A DNA stretch of 14,125 nucleotides from Treponema sp. (lineage in GTDB: Bacteria > Spirochaetota > Spirochaetia > Treponematales > Breznakiellaceae), in assembly GCA_031275515.1 (NCBI GenBank), contig JAISOQ010000083.1:1-14125 (forward strand). Direction: 5' to 3'. Of this stretch, positions 12,318 through 14,125 are shown in pieces. The position numbers and the translations under genes were made by a program. Numbering within the stretch: the stretch's first letter is position 1; the number at the start of each line of letters is the position of its first letter. The notes beneath the pieces are model-generated. The model worked only from the letters and a program-made list of their open reading frames with translations. It made no database searches and was not told where the DNA came from.

Positions 12318-14125
12318 ATGAAACGATTTTTCTTTCCCCGTATGGTGGGGTTAATCTTTCTGTACCTGGGAATCTTTGTGGCCCTGGTAATGATCCAATT
12401 CACTAAACAGCGTGGATTTATCCGGCATATCGGCGATATGACTGTCTCAGGTCAGTATGGGGAGTCCCCCATCCGGACGGCGGATGTGGGAGGGGAAGCT
12501 CCCGGCGCCGATTATCCTCTGGCAGGGGACATCACCGTTTCATTTGGAGGGATGGAATTTCTGCTCCATGATGGTGGAAAATTCTCTTTCTTGCGCTATG
12601 CCGGGGGGATGGATTCCATTTTACCTCAAACCATGAGCGTTTACGGCAGTTCTGCGAGTTTCGGTTTTGCCGGCGGGACGCGGCTTATCTTTGATGCTCT
12701 AAACGCCGGGGACTCCGGGGAGCCGGAACTGCGGATTACCGGCCAGTTTGGGGAAGAATACGCGGGTCTTGAACTGCCCTACCGGTTCCAGAGGACTTCC
12801 CGGATCCGGGATGCGGGCGGCGGTCAATTCATCGTCATGGCCGAAGGAATATCCTACAGATTCGACTCCTCCCGGCTGAACAGCGACCGCAAGGTGGTGA
12901 TCCTAAACACCGATGAGGCTATAGCCTATTACCGGGCCGTCCCGGAACCCCCGGTGGTGGAACAAAAAGAAATTGCCTTTGATGATTTCATCCTTCCCGC
13001 AGCCCGGAATGAAGTTTTGTATAACGAGGCGGTGAACCATTGGCGGGATGAAGCCTATTCCCTTTGGAGCAGATCGGTACGAACTACTGACAACGAGGCC
13101 CTGATAGCAGCTTATGTGGGAGAATCCATTGGCCGGGGGGTCTATCAGGAGGCTATGGCTGGTATTCCTTCGGCTTTTCTGCGGAGAGCCTCCTGGACCT
13201 ACACCAGTTCGGTGTACTTGGGCCGTCTGGACATTGGGCTGCGTTCCTTATCCTCCTTTGACCGGGACGCCGTTGCCCGGCTTTCCTCGCTTATCGCCGC
13301 AGGTTCCAAAGATTTTTTTCTCGAATCCCATGCCGTAGAATTCTGCGGACTGCGGGGCTATGACCAGATTCTCGACGGCATTGCGGAACTGGCCCGTTCC
13401 CTCGATCCGGCGTCCCTTTCTCCCGATCTCATCCCGGGTATCCTGGAAAGCTATACCGAGTGGGGAATCTACCGCTCTCCGGACAACAATCCTTTTGAAG
13501 GCCTCGTTGCAAGCGCATGTCAGATCCTGTATGACGGAATCAAAGAGAACGCCGCCGGAAACCGGGTCCTGTATTTTGACGGCAGCCGGGCGGATACGGA
13601 ATACAACTTTAGGCTGGGCCTTGCCCTGGATCGATATGGCAGGAGTTCGGGCCGGGAGGAATGGGGCGCCCTGGGCCGCTCCCTGGTTATTTCGATCCTT
13701 TCCCTTACCGAAAACGGCAGCTTTCCTGCGGGATTCGCCATTTCGGAGGAGGAAACCGGCGGAAACCCCAAAGTCCTGGACGCCGATCTTATCCCCGACA
13801 GGGCCAGGGTCGATTTTCTTACCCTGTACCGCCTCTTTCCCGGCCCCACCTACCCTCATGCCGTCAGGATAGGCGTCCTGGCAGGCAATGTTTGGGCCTG
13901 GACCGCTTCGGATTCTGTCACGGTTTCCCAAAAGAACAATATTGTGGACATCGCCGTGTCCTTCCCGGTTGGGGAAACCCACTACATGCTGATTCGGGGC
14001 CTGCGTCCCTTCGTAAAGATCCAGATTTACGGCATAGATTACCGGACGGACCCTCGGTTTGAGTACTATGATGCTGCGGGCTGGACTTTTTCATCCTCAG
14101 AACAAACCCTGCTCCTCAAGCTGAA
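12318..14125 (+). CDS. Large unrecognised membrane-anchored protein, partial
   Basis: An open frame of 602 codons starts at the ATG at 12318 and runs off the right edge with no stop. A basic start MKRFFFPRM is followed by one hydrophobic segment at about 10-27 (GLIFLYLGIFVALVMIQF), so the rest is probably periplasmic or outer-surface. Residues about 35-210 are rich in Gly and in alternating polar/hydrophobic residues (for example GQYGESP, DITVSFGGMEFLLHDGG), suggesting beta structure. Residues about 215-460 look helical, with EAVNHWRDEAYSLW and RSLDPASLSPDLIPGILESY. Beta-like segments follow, such as VWAWTASDSVTVSQ. No catalytic motif or family was recognised. Codon use matches the neighbours. 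There is no clear ribosome site, and an in-frame TTG at 12300 is a less likely alternative start. It is divergent from the TPR lipoprotein, possibly acting in the same envelope process. Confidence 0.8.
   Translation, partial: MKRFFFPRMVGLIFLYLGIFVALVMIQFTKQRGFIRHIGDMTVSGQYGESPIRTADVGGEAPGADYPLAGDITVSFGGMEFLLHDGGKFSFLRYAGGMDSILPQTMSVYGSSASFGFAGGTRLIFDALNAGDSGEPELRITGQFGEEYAGLELPYRFQRTSRIRDAGGGQFIVMAEGISYRFDSSRLNSDRKVVILNTDEAIAYYRAVPEPPVVEQKEIAFDDFILPAARNEVLYNEAVNHWRDEAYSLWSRSVRTTDNEALIAAYVGESIGRGVYQEAMAGIPSAFLRRASWTYTSSVYLGRLDIGLRSLSSFDRDAVARLSSLIAAGSKDFFLESHAVEFCGLRGYDQILDGIAELARSLDPASLSPDLIPGILESYTEWGIYRSPDNNPFEGLVASACQILYDGIKENAAGNRVLYFDGSRADTEYNFRLGLALDRYGRSSGREEWGALGRSLVISILSLTENGSFPAGFAISEEETGGNPKVLDADLIPDRARVDFLTLYRLFPGPTYPHAVRIGVLAGNVWAWTASDSVTVSQKNNIVDIAVSFPVGETHYMLIRGLRPFVKIQIYGIDYRTDPRFEYYDAAGWTFSSSEQTLLLKL

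Noticed and set aside
13248..13982. Minus-strand 244-codon frame at the right end
   Set aside because: It lies opposite the 602-codon plus-strand frame, which has an anchor segment and neighbour-like codon use. The minus frame lacks a ribosome site and recognisable motifs.

Overview
The window reads as chromosomal DNA of a GC-rich, double-membrane bacterium, most likely a spirochaete of the Treponema group (for example a termite-gut lineage). The reasons are the DUF3798-type periplasmic binding proteins, the gene mix (TraB/GumN membrane protein, DHH phosphoesterase, TPR lipoprotein, Rpn-type nuclease with an E/K-rich tail) and very GC-rich intergenic hairpins. This placement is inference; there is no rRNA or tRNA here to settle it.

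Region 1 (about 1-5790, minus strand) is one ABC importer operon, read from right to left. In order it encodes a periplasmic binding protein (4412-5662), a fused two-domain ATPase of the MglA/RbsA type (2598-4196), two BPD_transp_2 permeases (1543-2601 and 431-1546) and a membrane-anchored protein that leaves the window at its left edge (1-419). The three core transporter genes overlap by 4 bases at ATGA junctions. A cluster of perfect GC-rich hairpins separates the binding protein from the ATPase. The substrate is unknown.

Region 2 (5663-8332) holds a plus-strand Rpn/YhgA-like PD-(D/E)XK nuclease gene (5922-6875) and a second copy of the binding protein (7001-8251, minus). The second copy is about 83% identical to the first by hand count. 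Both copies carry a near-identical TTGACA promoter block, but only the second ends in an intrinsic terminator. It therefore looks like a stand-alone receptor that could feed the same importer. The nuclease gene sits exactly between the paralogues and its codon usage switches abruptly part-way through.

Region 3 (8333-8602) is about 270 bases without a convincing gene. It contains one insertion-sequence-like end sequence and a small palindrome.

Region 4 (8603-12244, minus strand) is a tightly overlapping three-gene operon: TPR lipoprotein, DHH-family phosphoesterase and TraB/GumN-family membrane protein. A 73-base divergent spacer separates it from region 5 (12318-14125, plus strand), the first 602 codons of a large unrecognised protein with an N-terminal membrane anchor, open to the right edge.

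The best candidate for something undescribed is the DUF3798 importer with its duplicated receptor. The ATPase has all its degenerate catalytic motifs in one composite ATP site, the receptor is decoupled from the transporter genes by a hairpin array, and an uncharacterised membrane-anchored accessory protein follows the permeases.
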